Shown here in pieces: positions 35,455 through 44,008 of a DNA stretch of 64,000 nt. The stretch covers positions 124,001 to 188,000 of the forward strand of contig NZ_JAFKEC010000005.1 in NCBI RefSeq assembly GCF_017848315.1, read 5' to 3'. Each line of letters begins with the position of its first letter. Positions within the stretch are counted from its first letter, which is position 1. The DNA comes from Pseudomonas palmensis (lineage in GTDB: Bacteria > Pseudomonadota > Gammaproteobacteria > Pseudomonadales > Pseudomonadaceae). The notes beneath the pieces were generated by a model. The model was not told the DNA's origin. It worked only from the letters and a program-made list of their open reading frames with translations, and did not search any database. Position numbers and translations under genes: made by a program.

Positions 35455-36285
35455 CTAGCTTCGCAGGAACGCGAGCAGATCGGCGTTGATCGTGTCGGCG
35501 TCGGTGGTCGGCATGCCATGCGGCAAGCCCGCATAGGTTTTCAGGGTGCCGTTCTGCAACAGCTTCGCTGACCGCGGCCCTGAGTTTGCATAGGGCACGA
35601 TCTGGTCATCGTCCCCGTGCATCACCAGGACGGGAATCGTGATGCGCTTGAGGTCGTCGGTGAAGTCGGTCTGGGAGAAGGCCACGATCCCGTCAAGGTG
35701 TGCCTTGGCGCAGCCCATCATGCCCTGGCGCCACCAGTTCAGGATGGTGCCCTCGCTGGCGTTTGCGCCTGGGCGGTTGTAGCCATAGAACGGGCCCGAC
35801 GGCAGGTCATGGTAGAACTGTGCGCGGTTGGCCTTGAGCTGCGCCTGCAAGTCATCGAACACCGACTTGGGCAAGCCGTCCGGATTGTTCGGGGTCTGGA
35901 CCATCAGCGGTGGCACGGCACTGATGAGGGCAGCCTTCGACACACGCTCCTGGCCATGGCGAACGATGTAGCGGATCACCTCGCCGCCGCCGGTGGAGTG
36001 CCCCACGTGGGCTGCACCCTGCACGCCAAGATGGTCGACCACGGCCGCAATGTCGTCCGCATAGTGATCCATGTCGTGCCCGTCCCACACCTGGCTGGAG
36101 CGCCCGTGGCCGCGGCGGTCGTGCGCGACGACCCGGTAGCCGTGATCAAGGAAGAACAGCATCTGCGAATCCCAGTCGTCGGCACTGAGTGGCCACCCGT
36201 GGTGAAAGACGATCACCGGGGCATCGCGTGGGCCCCAGTCCTTGTAGAAGATCTCGACACCGTCCCGCGTAGTGACATACCCCAT
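35455..36285 (-). CDS. Alpha/beta hydrolase (cofactor-free haloperoxidase/arylesterase family)
   Basis: A 276-residue alpha/beta hydrolase. The nucleophile is Ser97 in GHSTGGGE, the acid is in VMHGDDDQIVP and the His in AGLPHGM near the C-terminus. The oxyanion loop is VFHHGWPL. This is the metal-free chloroperoxidase/arylesterase group, whose members act as esterases and perhydrolases in vitro; the true substrate is generally unknown. No signal peptide. It is preceded by a 146-bp gap with room for its own promoter. Confidence 0.9.
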   Translation of the reverse strand: MGYVTTRDGVEIFYKDWGPRDAPVIVFHHGWPLSADDWDSQMLFFLDHGYRVVAHDRRGHGRSSQVWDGHDMDHYADDIAAVVDHLGVQGAAHVGHSTGGGEVIRYIVRHGQERVSKAALISAVPPLMVQTPNNPDGLPKSVFDDLQAQLKANRAQFYHDLPSGPFYGYNRPGANASEGTILNWWRQGMMGCAKAHLDGIVAFSQTDFTDDLKRITIPVLVMHGDDDQIVPYANSGPRSAKLLQNGTLKTYAGLPHGMPTTDADTINADLLAFLRS

Positions 36286-36431
36286 GTTCGTGGCTCCCGA
36301 GTGAAGTGGAGGGCGTGGTCAGTATCGTGTTGTGATCATGACCAGGTGAACAAAGTGCAGATCAGCGGATGAACGGCCTGCGCAGACGCTGCGATAGCCG
36401 TTGACCACGGACCACCGCAGGCTTGTACGGC

Positions 36432-38291
36432 TCAGTCCTGGTGCATGGCCTGTGCTACCCCCTGATCCTCACCCAGGAACCCGCCACTCTGGTGATGCCA
36501 CAGCTGCGCATAGGTGCCATTTCTGGCAAGCAACTCGGCGTGGGTACCCTGCTCGATGATGCGCCCGTCATCCATCACCACCAGCCGGTCCATGGCCGCA
36601 ATGGTGGACAGACGGTGGGCGATGGCGATCACGGTCTTGCCCTGCATCATCTCGTCGAGGCTCTCCTGGATGGCCACTTCGACCTCGGAGTCCAGTGCGC
36701 TGGTGGCTTCGTCCAGCAGCAGGATCGGGGCGTTCTTGAGCATCACTCGGGCGATCGCGACGCGCTGGCGCTGGCCTCCCGACAGCTTGATGCCGCGTTC
36801 GCCCACCAGGGTGTCGTAGCCGCTATGGCCTTGCTGGTCGCTCAACTGGCTGATGAAACCGTCGGCCTGGGCACTGGCGGCTGCGCTGCGGACCTGTTCG
36901 TCGGTGGCGTCGGGCCGGCCATAGGCGATGTTGTCGCGAATGGAACGGTGCAGCAGCGAGGTGTCCTGGGTGACCATGCCGATGGCGCTGCGCAGGCTGT
37001 CTTGAGTCACATGGGCGATGTCCTGCCCGTCGATGCGGATCTGGCCGCTGTCGACGTCATAGAAGCGCAGCAGCAGGTTGATGAGCGTGGACTTGCCCGC
37101 GCCGGAGCGCCCCACCAGGCCGATCTTTTCACCCGGGCGAATGCTCAGGCTCAGGCCGTCGAGCACCTGGCGCTCGCCGTTGTAGTTGAAGCTCACCTTG
37201 TCGAAGGTGACCGCGCCGCCGCGGGACTGCAGCACCTTGGCGTCCGGGGCATCCTTGACCTTGGGGCCGCGGGTCAGGGTGGCCATGCCGTCCTGCACGG
37301 TGCCGATGTTCTCGAACAGCGAGGTCATCTGCCACATGATCCAGTGCGACATGCCATTGATGCGCAGCGCCATGGCGGTGATCGCCGCCACGGCACCTGC
37401 GCCGACCTCGCCCTGGTGCCACAGCCACAGGGCATAGCCGCCGGCGGCCATGATCAGGGCCACCACCAGTGCCTGGTTGACGATCTCGAACTGGCTGACC
37501 AGGCGCATCTGGCGAAAGCCGGTCTGCTTGAAGTCTTCCATCGCCGCACGGGCGAAGTGCGCCTCGCGGTTGGAGTGGGAGAACAGCTTCACCGTGGTGA
37601 TGTTGGTGTAGGCGTCGGAAATGCGCCCGGTCATCATCGAGCGGGCGTTGGCCTGCTCCTGTCCGACCTTGCCCAGGCGCGGCACGAAGTACAGCATGGC
37701 CAGGCCGAACAGCACCACCCAGGCAACGAAGGGCAGCATGAGCTTGAGCGCGAAGCCGCCGGCCAGCGCGATGATCGCGATGAAGTACACCCCGATGCCG
37801 GGGGCGATCTCGATCAGGGTGAACAGCAGGTCGCGCACCGCCAGTGCGGTCTGCATGACCTTGGTGGTGACGCGCCCGGAGAATTCGTCGGAAAAGAACG
37901 AGAGGCTCTGGCGCAGCATCAGGCGGTGGAAGTCCCAGCGCAGGCGCAAGGGCAGGTTGATTGCCAGTATCTGGTGCTGAACCATGGTGCGCAGGGCCAC
38001 CAGCCCGACGCTGCACAGCATCACGATGCCGATGCCCCACAGCACGCGGCGTTCCTGCGCTGCCGCATCGCCCCCGGCCTGCCAGGTGGAGAGCAGGTCC
38101 ACGACCTGGCCCAGGAACGAAAACAGCCAGGCTTCATAGATGGACACCGCAGCGCTGAGCAGTGCGAACGCCAGGATGTAGCCGCGCGCACCCCGCGTGC
38201 ACGCCCACAGAAAGCGTGCCAGGCCCACGGGCGGCGGGGGCACCTCGTCAGGAGGGAAAGGGTCGAGCCTTCGTTCAAATGCACGAAGCAT
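36432..38291 (-). CDS. ABC exporter, fused permease-ATPase (MsbA/MdlB type)
   Basis: A 619-residue half-transporter. The six-helix membrane domain (about 30-320) precedes an ATPase with Walker A GRSGAGKST, Q-loop MVTQDTSLL, signature LSGGQRQR, Walker B ILLLDEATSALD and switch AHRL. The length and motifs fit a homodimeric type IV exporter for lipids, drugs or peptides. The ATG at 38291 has GGAG upstream; codons before it (13 more) lack a ribosome site. It is not next to an efflux partner. The substrate is undetermined. Confidence 0.92.
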   Translation of the reverse strand: MLRAFERRLDPFPPDEVPPPPVGLARFLWACTRGARGYILAFALLSAAVSIYEAWLFSFLGQVVDLLSTWQAGGDAAAQERRVLWGIGIVMLCSVGLVALRTMVQHQILAINLPLRLRWDFHRLMLRQSLSFFSDEFSGRVTTKVMQTALAVRDLLFTLIEIAPGIGVYFIAIIALAGGFALKLMLPFVAWVVLFGLAMLYFVPRLGKVGQEQANARSMMTGRISDAYTNITTVKLFSHSNREAHFARAAMEDFKQTGFRQMRLVSQFEIVNQALVVALIMAAGGYALWLWHQGEVGAGAVAAITAMALRINGMSHWIMWQMTSLFENIGTVQDGMATLTRGPKVKDAPDAKVLQSRGGAVTFDKVSFNYNGERQVLDGLSLSIRPGEKIGLVGRSGAGKSTLINLLLRFYDVDSGQIRIDGQDIAHVTQDSLRSAIGMVTQDTSLLHRSIRDNIAYGRPDATDEQVRSAAASAQADGFISQLSDQQGHSGYDTLVGERGIKLSGGQRQRVAIARVMLKNAPILLLDEATSALDSEVEVAIQESLDEMMQGKTVIAIAHRLSTIAAMDRLVVMDDGRIIEQGTHAELLARNGTYAQLWHHQSGGFLGEDQGVAQAMHQD

Positions 38292-38511
38292 GGTGGTCTC
38301 CAAAACGATCGAATGGGGCAATTCTGACATCGAACGGCGGGCTTGCGGGATTTGTGGGGAGTGAAGAGGCGGTGGTGGTTTGCTGCGCTGGTTGAGAGAA
38401 AGGCCGCAATCGACCCAACGCGGGTTCCCGCTTCAGGATTTCAACAATAAATTGATAATTCAACGCCTGGTTGATATTTTCTGGGCCAGACGATCATTAT
38501 TTGGGTGCCCG

Positions 38512-39297
38512 ATGCAACTCGATATTTTCCAGGTGGACGCTTTTTCTTCCGAGACGTTCGGCGGCAACCCGGCGGCGGTGTGCCCGCTGGACGCCTGGCT
38601 GCCTGATGCGACGCTGCAACGGATCGCAGCAGAGAACAATGTGTCCGAGACGGCCTATTGGGTACGCAACGGTGAGGTGTTCGAGCTGCGCTGGTTTACC
38701 CCCGCAGTGGAGGTCGATCTGTGCGGGCACGCCACGTTGGCAGCCGCCTGGGTGCTGTTCGAACAGCTTGGTGAACGCCGCGACACGCTGCGTTTTTCCA
38801 CCCGCAGCGGTGAATTGCGAGTGCGCCGCGAAGGCGGTCGCCTGGCCATGGACTTTCCGGCCAAGCAGCCTGAAGCCGTAGCCCTGCCGCCTGGCCTGCT
38901 GCAGGCCCTGGGGCTGGAGCAGGCCGAGGCGCTGTATCGCACGGACGATTACCTGGTAGTGGTCGAGGATGAAAGCATCGTCGCCGGGCTCGACCCCGAC
39001 TTTGCCGCCCTGGCCGCATTCGAGGTGCGCGGGGTTGCCGTGACCGCGCCGGGTCGTCACATGGACTTCGTCTCGCGCTGGTTCGGGCCGCGAGTGGGGG
39101 TCAACGAAGACCCTGTCACCGGCTCGGCCCACACTTCGCTGGCGACCTACTGGGCCCAACGCCTGGGCAAGCGCAGCCTGAGTGCCGAGCAGGGCGGGGC
39201 GCGCAAGGGCCAACTGCACTGCGAAGTCCTGGACAACGACCGGGTCATCATCAGCGGTCACGCGGCGCTCTACCTGCGCGGCACCATCTTCATCTGA
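38512..39297 (+). CDS. PhzF-family isomerase
   Basis: A 261-residue protein of the PhzF/diaminopimelate-epimerase-like fold. FSSETFGGNPAAVC opens the first half, the putative catalytic Glu46 is in NNVSETAYW, DLCGHATLAAAW follows, and VNEDPVTGSAHTSLATYWA marks the second half. PhzF itself isomerises a phenazine precursor, but this family is broad and most members are of unknown substrate; no phenazine genes are here. The ATG at 38512 fits the family start; the region 38292-38511 is an AT-rich promoter gap shared with the ABC exporter. Confidence 0.88.
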   Translation: MQLDIFQVDAFSSETFGGNPAAVCPLDAWLPDATLQRIAAENNVSETAYWVRNGEVFELRWFTPAVEVDLCGHATLAAAWVLFEQLGERRDTLRFSTRSGELRVRREGGRLAMDFPAKQPEAVALPPGLLQALGLEQAEALYRTDDYLVVVEDESIVAGLDPDFAALAAFEVRGVAVTAPGRHMDFVSRWFGPRVGVNEDPVTGSAHTSLATYWAQRLGKRSLSAEQGGARKGQLHCEVLDNDRVIISGHAALYLRGTIFI

Positions 39298-39378
39298 GAC
39301 CGGCCGGCCAAATCACTTCAAACTTTTCCTACCTCACGGGTTCTGCTTAGTAACACCCCGCACTCGAAGGAGAACCCG

Positions 39379-39597
39379 ATGAAACCCACCGATACCAAGC
39401 AGGGCGACAAGGTCCCGCGGCCACTCTCGTCGGACCAGGCGCAGAAGGGCACGCCATCCCCCGACCCGGTGCTGGAACAACCGGACCCGGATACCGAGGC
39501 AGTGGACAAGGTGATCACGCCGACGTCCATCAAGGAGCAGGAAGAAAAGACCCGCGAAATCCAGCGGCGCCTGGCCGAGGCGCAAGGGAAGGGCTGA
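39379..39597 (+). CDS. Small disordered, charged hypothetical protein
   Basis: A 72-residue hydrophilic protein rich in Pro, Asp, Glu, Lys and Thr. The first 50 residues look disordered (SSDQAQKGTPSPDPVLEQPD), and the last 20 form a likely amphipathic helix (EQEEKTREIQRRLAEAQ). A good AAGGAG stands before the ATG, which supports it as a real gene. I do not recognise a function. It sits between phzF-like and the XRE regulator gene, convergent with the latter. Confidence 0.72.
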   Translation: MKPTDTKQGDKVPRPLSSDQAQKGTPSPDPVLEQPDPDTEAVDKVITPTSIKEQEEKTREIQRRLAEAQGKG

Positions 39598-39642
39598 AAG
39601 CGGCCCTGCCGGGCCCTGCGTACCTTGGCGTGCCAGCGCCAG

Positions 39643-40518
39643 TCACAGCTTGGCGAGCAGGTGCTGCAGTTTTTTCGTGGCTTCGCGCCCGGAACAGGCG
39701 CGGCTGAGCAGGTCGCTGGACATGTTCTTGTACATGTCCACGGCCTGGGCAGAGGAGGTGACGCTGGCAATGCCCACATGCAGGTTGGGCAGCTCCCCTA
39801 GCCGGTAAGGGCTCACCGCCACGTAGCTGGTGGTCTTCTGCTCGAAGATCTGGAAGGTGGCGCTGGGCAGTGCCTCGTCGATCAGGTAGATACCCGGGTG
39901 ATCGCTGTTGGTCTCGACGATGGAGATCAGGTTCTCGATTTCCTTGCGTGCCAGCAGCGCGCGCTCCATTCGCACGCTGGGGGGCAGGTCCAGGCGGCCT
40001 ACCAGGCCGATGTGCAGGTAACGCTCGATCTGACGCAGGCTGACAATCGACCTGACCTGGAATTTTTCGCGAAAGAAGGTGGATTTGCGCTCGTCCAGAA
40101 TGCTCAGAATCTGGCTCTCCATCGCTTCCTGTGCCGGGCTGAAACCCTGTGGTCGAGCCTCGTGGAGCATGGTCTGAAACAGCGCCGAGTATTCGGGCGT
40201 GGTCAGCAGGTAGGAAAACGGGTCGAAGTAGGAGATGACGCTGCTGGAACGGGCCTCCAGCTGGCGCATGCGCTCGAAGTAGCCGAGGGCGTTGTCGAAG
40301 TACTCCGTATCGGAACCCAGCAGGCTGGTCAGCGACACCTTCAGCAGGTCGGCCAGGCGCTCCAGTGTGTCGAGTTTGACGATCTTGCCCAGTTCCAGGC
40401 GGTACACCGCAGCCCGCGAGATGCCGAGCTTGTCGGCCACCTGGTCGGCGTTGAGCTGGCGGCCGATGCGAAAGGCCCGGAGGCGCTCGCCGATTGCCTG
40501 GTAATCAATCTGGTTCAC
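39643..40518 (-). CDS. XRE-family regulator of the orotate-type operon
   Basis: A 291-residue protein with an XRE helix-turn-helix at about 5-66 (QLNADQVADKLGISRAAVYR) and a 200-residue C-terminal part without a familiar ligand domain. The tail includes hydrophobic core segments, with SATFQIFEQKTTSYVAVSPY near residue 230. I chose the GTG at 40518, which follows AAGGA; the long open frame further upstream crosses the promoter. It is divergent from the Tsx-like porin and the catabolic genes, whose promoter gaps carry five matching 18-bp sites, so this is the probable regulator. Effector: perhaps orotate or dihydroorotate, not shown. Confidence 0.85.
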   Translation of the reverse strand: MNQIDYQAIGERLRAFRIGRQLNADQVADKLGISRAAVYRLELGKIVKLDTLERLADLLKVSLTSLLGSDTEYFDNALGYFERMRQLEARSSSVISYFDPFSYLLTTPEYSALFQTMLHEARPQGFSPAQEAMESQILSILDERKSTFFREKFQVRSIVSLRQIERYLHIGLVGRLDLPPSVRMERALLARKEIENLISIVETNSDHPGIYLIDEALPSATFQIFEQKTTSYVAVSPYRLGELPNLHVGIASVTSSAQAVDMYKNMSSDLLSRACSGREATKKLQHLLAKL

Positions 40519-40587
40519 TGGGGGATCCTTGTCGTTTTTCGTGGTGGCATGTTCTACCAGATCGGCTTGACGAGGCCATGGCGCGAG

Positions 40588-40605
40588 TGTATCAATATTT
40601 AGACA
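40588..40605. promoter_or_regulatory. Operator copy A (XRE/porin gap)
   Basis: TGTATCAATATTTAGACA lies 70 bases before the XRE start codon and 134 bases before the porin start. It matches the 18-bp consensus TGTNTNAANNNTTAGACA, an imperfect inverted repeat. A weaker half-site, TGTCCAAAAA, follows at 40618. Confidence 0.65.
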
Positions 40606-40646
40606 TGAACTGTTGCTTGTCCAAAAAATATAAAAAAGGCCGACAC

Positions 40647-40697
40647 ATGTCCACACCACCCTGCACCTGCTGCGGCATCGCCTGCGCTGCCACCTGA
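40647..40697 (+). CDS. Putative Cys-rich leader peptide (16 residues)
   Basis: ATG at 40647 with AAGG eight bases upstream opens MSTPPCTCCGIACAAT, a 16-residue peptide with four Cys, ending 41 bases before the porin start. It lies in the leader between operator A and the porin. Short Cys-rich leader ORFs elsewhere act in translation attenuation or ribosome stalling. It may be a non-functional chance frame; conservation would decide. Confidence 0.45.
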   Translation: MSTPPCTCCGIACAAT

Positions 40698-40738
40698 TAC
40701 CACAACCCCACCCACCCCACCTGATAGGAGCTTCCCTG

Positions 40739-41593
40739 ATGAAGACTCGCATCGGCGCGCCCGCGTTCGCGCTTTTGATGACCCCGATGGTGATGGCTGG
40801 CCCGCCGCCAGCCTTCAGCGATACCTTTATCGGCTATCGCTACAGCAGCCATTTCTCGGACCCGGGCAAGCGCCAGGACATAGCCAAGCACATCGTCCAG
40901 CTTGCCCATGTGAGCAGCTACGCCCTGGGCCAGCAGTTCGCCAACGTGGATGTGTTCAGGTCCGACCGCGATGACCCGCGCAAGGACAGCAGCAGCGGCG
41001 CCACCGAGGTCTACCTGACCTACCGCAATCAGCTGCAGCATGCACGGGTGTTCGATCGGCCGCTGGCCTTCGGGCCGGTGAAGGACGTCGCGCTGACCCT
41101 GGGCCTGGACTGGAACACCAAGAACAACGCGTTCCAGTCGCGAAAGCGCATGATCCTGATAGGCCCGACCCTCAAGTTCGCGCTGCCGGCAGGGTTTCTC
41201 GACCTCAGCCTGTTCTACGCCAGGGAATGGAACCACTGCGGGCTCGACAGCTGCCGGCAGCCGGGCAACCATTCGCGCATGGCGTTCGACCCGTTCTACC
41301 AGCTGAACCTGACCTGGGGCATACCGTTCGCGCTGGGCAGCCTGCCGATGAAATTCCAGGGCTTCTACAGCTACAGCGGCGAGAAGGGCGATGACTACCG
41401 GCGCAACCCGACGGCGGATGAACAGCTGATGCGCACCTCGCTGATGCTGGATGCAGGGGCTGTGCTGGGCGGCGCAAGAAACACGCTATGGGTCGGGCCC
41501 GGATATGAGTACTGGCGCAACAAGTTCGGCAACCGCCGTGGCGACGGGATCGACGTGGACGCCTTGTCGATCAACCTGGAGTGGCATTTCTGA
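40739..41593 (+). CDS. Tsx-like nucleoside-specific outer-membrane channel
   Basis: A 284-residue outer-membrane protein of the Channel_Tsx family. The signal peptide (MKTRIGAPAFALLMTPMVMA) is followed by a barrel-type alternation of aromatic and polar strands, ending in the C-terminal Phe (LEWHF). Family-like segments are FIGYRYSSHFSDPGK, FANVDVFRSD and WNTKNNAF. Such channels pass nucleosides and small pyrimidines, which fits uptake of a pyrimidine-derived acid. AGGAG precedes the ATG. It is divergent from the XRE gene and followed by two operator copies before the MFS gene. Confidence 0.85.
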   Translation: MKTRIGAPAFALLMTPMVMAGPPPAFSDTFIGYRYSSHFSDPGKRQDIAKHIVQLAHVSSYALGQQFANVDVFRSDRDDPRKDSSSGATEVYLTYRNQLQHARVFDRPLAFGPVKDVALTLGLDWNTKNNAFQSRKRMILIGPTLKFALPAGFLDLSLFYAREWNHCGLDSCRQPGNHSRMAFDPFYQLNLTWGIPFALGSLPMKFQGFYSYSGEKGDDYRRNPTADEQLMRTSLMLDAGAVLGGARNTLWVGPGYEYWRNKFGNRRGDGIDVDALSINLEWHF

Positions 41594-41619
41594 GCGCGGC
41601 GTTTTTTTTGCGAGCCCAC

Positions 41620-41637
41620 AATCTAAATATTTAGACA
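41620..41637. promoter_or_regulatory. Operator copy B (porin/MFS gap)
   Basis: AATCTAAATATTTAGACA; its core TCTAAATATTTAGA is a perfect 14-bp palindrome, which shows the symmetry of the site best among the five copies. It lies 27 bases after the porin stop and 119 before the MFS start. Confidence 0.65.
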
Positions 41638-41717
41638 ATCGCGCAGGCTGGCAGTACGCTTTGTGAAGCCTTGCACGGGCGGACCGGCGGCGATCCTGGG
41701 CAGGTTCAGGCGTCAGC

Positions 41718-41735
41718 TGTCTAAAAAACCATACA
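41718..41735. promoter_or_regulatory. Operator copy C (porin/MFS gap, reversed)
   Basis: TGTCTAAAAAACCATACA has the strong half on the left (reverse of TTTAGACA) and a weak right half. It lies 21 bases before the MFS start and probably overlaps the promoter or transcript start. Confidence 0.6.
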
Positions 41736-41755
41736 AAAACAAGAGGTAAACCAAG

Positions 41756-42991
41756 ATGGCTTCTTCCGAAAAGCGTCCGAAGAAGGACGCGTCACCCAAG
41801 AAGGCCCTGATAGCCAGCGTGACCGGCTATGCGATGGACGGCTTCGACCTGCTGATTCTCGGGTTCATGCTGCCGGCGATCACCATCGGTCTCGGTCTGA
41901 GTTCCTCGGAGGCTGGCTCGCTGGTGACATGGACGTTGCTGGGCGCCGTGGCCGGGGGGCTGATCTTCGGCCAACTGAGCGACCGCTATGGCCGGGTACG
42001 CATGCTGACCCTGTGCATCCTCACCTTCTCGATATTCACCGGGCTGTGCGCATTCGCCCAGGGCTACTGGGACCTGCTGATCTATCGAACCCTGGCCGGG
42101 TTCGGCCTGGGCGGGGAGTTCGGCATCGGCATGGCGCTGATCGCCGAAACCTGGCCGGCCAACCGGCGCAATCGTGCTTCTTCCTATGTGGGCATGGGGT
42201 GGCAGGCCGGCGTGCTCGCCGCTGCATTGCTCACGCCATTGCTGCTGCCCTACATCGGCTGGCGCGGCATGTTCCTGGTCGGGTTGCTGCCGGCGTTCGT
42301 CTCGCTCGTGGTTCGCCATACCATGAGCGAGCCGGCAGAATTCGTGAAGGCCGCAGCCGACCCGGTGCCTTTCGCGCGGCGCTTCACCGACCTGTTCAAG
42401 GACCGGCCGACCAGCAAGGCGAGCCTGGGGGTGATGGTGCTCACCTCGGTGCAGAACTTCGGCTACTACGGGCTGATGATCTGGATGCCCAGCTACCTGT
42501 CGAACAAGTTCGGCTTCTCGCTGATGGCCTCCGGAACCTGGACCGCAGTGACGGTGCTGGGCATGGCGTTCGGTATCTGGCTGTTCGGGCACCTGGCCGA
42601 CCGTTTCGGACGCAAGCGCATGTTCCTGCTGTATCAGGCCGGCGCAGGGTTCATGGTCATCGCCTATGCCAACCTCGACAACCCCACGGTCATGCTGTTT
42701 GCCGGCGCGATCATGGGCATCTTCGTCAACGGCATGATCGGTGGCTACGGCGCATTGATCTCCGATCTGTACCCCGCGCAGATCCGTGCCACGGCGCAGA
42801 ACGTGCTGTTCAACGTGGGCAGGGCCGCCGGTGGCTTCGGGCCGCTGGTGGTGGGCGCCGTAGCGCTGCACTACTCGTTCTCGGCGGCCATCATGCTGCT
42901 TGCCTCGTTGTATGGGGTGGCGATGCTCGCGACGGTGTTGCTGCTTCCCGCCTGCCAGGCCCATGACGTGCCGAAGCCGCAGCCGGCCTAG
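41756..42991 (+). CDS. MFS transporter, AAHS/sugar-acid type (probable orotate importer)
   Basis: A 411-residue 12-helix major facilitator. TM1 is GYAMDGFDLLILGFMLPAI with the Asp pair of the aromatic acid:H+ symporter type, the loop 2-3 motif is DRYGRVRM and the loop 8-9 motif DRFGRKRM. A 17-residue Lys-rich N-terminus precedes TM1. It should move a small organic acid together with protons. In this operon, orotate or dihydroorotate is the best guess. AGAGG lies upstream of the ATG. The substrate is inferred only from neighbours. Confidence 0.87.
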   Translation: MASSEKRPKKDASPKKALIASVTGYAMDGFDLLILGFMLPAITIGLGLSSSEAGSLVTWTLLGAVAGGLIFGQLSDRYGRVRMLTLCILTFSIFTGLCAFAQGYWDLLIYRTLAGFGLGGEFGIGMALIAETWPANRRNRASSYVGMGWQAGVLAAALLTPLLLPYIGWRGMFLVGLLPAFVSLVVRHTMSEPAEFVKAAADPVPFARRFTDLFKDRPTSKASLGVMVLTSVQNFGYYGLMIWMPSYLSNKFGFSLMASGTWTAVTVLGMAFGIWLFGHLADRFGRKRMFLLYQAGAGFMVIAYANLDNPTVMLFAGAIMGIFVNGMIGGYGALISDLYPAQIRATAQNVLFNVGRAAGGFGPLVVGAVALHYSFSAAIMLLASLYGVAMLATVLLLPACQAHDVPKPQPA

Positions 42992-43027
42992 CCCGGCGGG
43001 ATGGTTATGAATTTGCTCTGGCTTATT

Positions 43028-43045
43028 CGTATCAAAAATTAGACA
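43028..43045. promoter_or_regulatory. Operator copy D (MFS/pyrK gap)
   Basis: CGTATCAAAAATTAGACA, 37 bases after the MFS stop, keeps ATCAA and TTAGACA of the consensus. With copy E it makes a pair 115 bp apart in front of the enzyme genes. Confidence 0.6.
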
Positions 43046-43142
43046 GAAACACCGAGCTGCAGTACAGTCAGCTTAAGCAATCGCTGAAACACCGCTTCAT
43101 CTGCCGCTTCATCACTGAGGCGGCATTTACTTTTGACCGTGC

Positions 43143-43160
43143 TGTATAAAAATTTAGACA
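43143..43160. promoter_or_regulatory. Operator copy E (MFS/pyrK gap)
   Basis: TGTATAAAAATTTAGACA, 18 bases before the pyrK-like start, is among the two best matches to the inverted-repeat consensus. A site this close to the start would block transcription when bound. Confidence 0.65.
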
Positions 43161-43177
43161 AATGCGAGGCCACCTCA

Positions 43178-44008
43178 ATGAACGTGATTTCCGGCTGCTG
43201 CCAGGCGAGTGCCCTGACTCCCCCAGACGACACCTTGGCGGTCGTGATTTCCAACCAATGGGTCAACGATGAATACAAGCGCCTGGTGCTACAGGCCGAC
43301 GGCGCCGCCAGCCAGTCGTTGCCGGGGCAGTTCTTCAACCTGCTGTGCCCGAGTGAAGGCGAGCACAAGCCGTACTTCCGTCGCCCCATGAGCACCTACA
43401 AGGCCGACCCGGCCACGGGCCAGGTGGAGTTTCTGTACAAGGTGACCGGCAAGGGCACCTATGGCCTGGAGACGCTTGGCCAGGCGCAGACCGTGGAGAT
43501 CCTAGGCCCGCTGGGCAAGGGCTTCGACCTGCAGCCGGGGTGGCAGCACATGATCATCGTGGCCCGGGGCGTGGGGCTGGCCACCCTGGCGCCGCTGGCC
43601 GAAGCGGCGCATCGGCTGGGCATCCGCCTGACCGCAGTGCTGAGTGCCCGCAGCGAGAAGAGCCTGCTTTCGCGCGAGCGCTTCGCCTCGCTGGGGGCCG
43701 ACGTGCGGGTGGTGCTGGATGAGGATGGCAGCAGCTCGCCCGAACGGCTCGAACCGCTGCTGCGCCAGATCATCGCCCGTGAAGGCACCGATGCGCTGTT
43801 CACGTGTGGCTCCAGGCGGCTGACCCAGTTGCTGAAGAAGCTGAGCGCCGAGCTCGGCCTGGTGGGCCAGGTAGCGCTGGAGCAACAGATGGTGTGCGGC
43901 CTGGGCATGTGCCAGTGCTGCGTCGAGGTGTTCGAGGTAGACGGGCTCAGGGTGGGCAAGCGGGTATGCCTCGAAGGCCCTGTATTCGACCTGGCGGAGG
44001 TGGTGTGA
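43178..44008 (+). CDS. PyrK-like dihydroorotate dehydrogenase electron-transfer subunit
   Basis: A 276-residue iron-sulfur flavoprotein that links a class 1B PyrD to NAD(H). The FAD motif is FRRPMST (residues 67-73), the NAD-binding loop GVGLATLAPLAEAA, and the 2Fe-2S ligands Cys240-x4-Cys245-x2-Cys248-x15-Cys264 (CGLGMCQCC and VCLEGPVF), the PyrK pattern. The ATG at 43178 has GAGG upstream. Pseudomonads make pyrimidines with a quinone-linked class 2 PyrD, so a PyrK is surplus for biosynthesis. It is coupled to the PyrD gene by TGATG. With NADH it could run PyrD toward dihydroorotate. Confidence 0.9.
   Translation: MNVISGCCQASALTPPDDTLAVVISNQWVNDEYKRLVLQADGAASQSLPGQFFNLLCPSEGEHKPYFRRPMSTYKADPATGQVEFLYKVTGKGTYGLETLGQAQTVEILGPLGKGFDLQPGWQHMIIVARGVGLATLAPLAEAAHRLGIRLTAVLSARSEKSLLSRERFASLGADVRVVLDEDGSSSPERLEPLLRQIIAREGTDALFTCGSRRLTQLLKKLSAELGLVGQVALEQQMVCGLGMCQCCVEVFEVDGLRVGKRVCLEGPVFDLAEVV

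Noticed and set aside
39602..39615. GGCCC-TGCC-GGGCC hairpin after the small protein as a terminator.
   Set aside because: Only five pairs and no T run follows; cannot be supported.
40519..40752. Upstream extension of the XRE regulator by 78 codons.
   Set aside because: It would run through the operator and the porin ribosome site; the GTG with AAGGA is at the HTH domain start.
41601..41609. T run after the Tsx-like gene as an intrinsic terminator.
   Set aside because: A run of eight T is present, but I find no convincing stem just before it.
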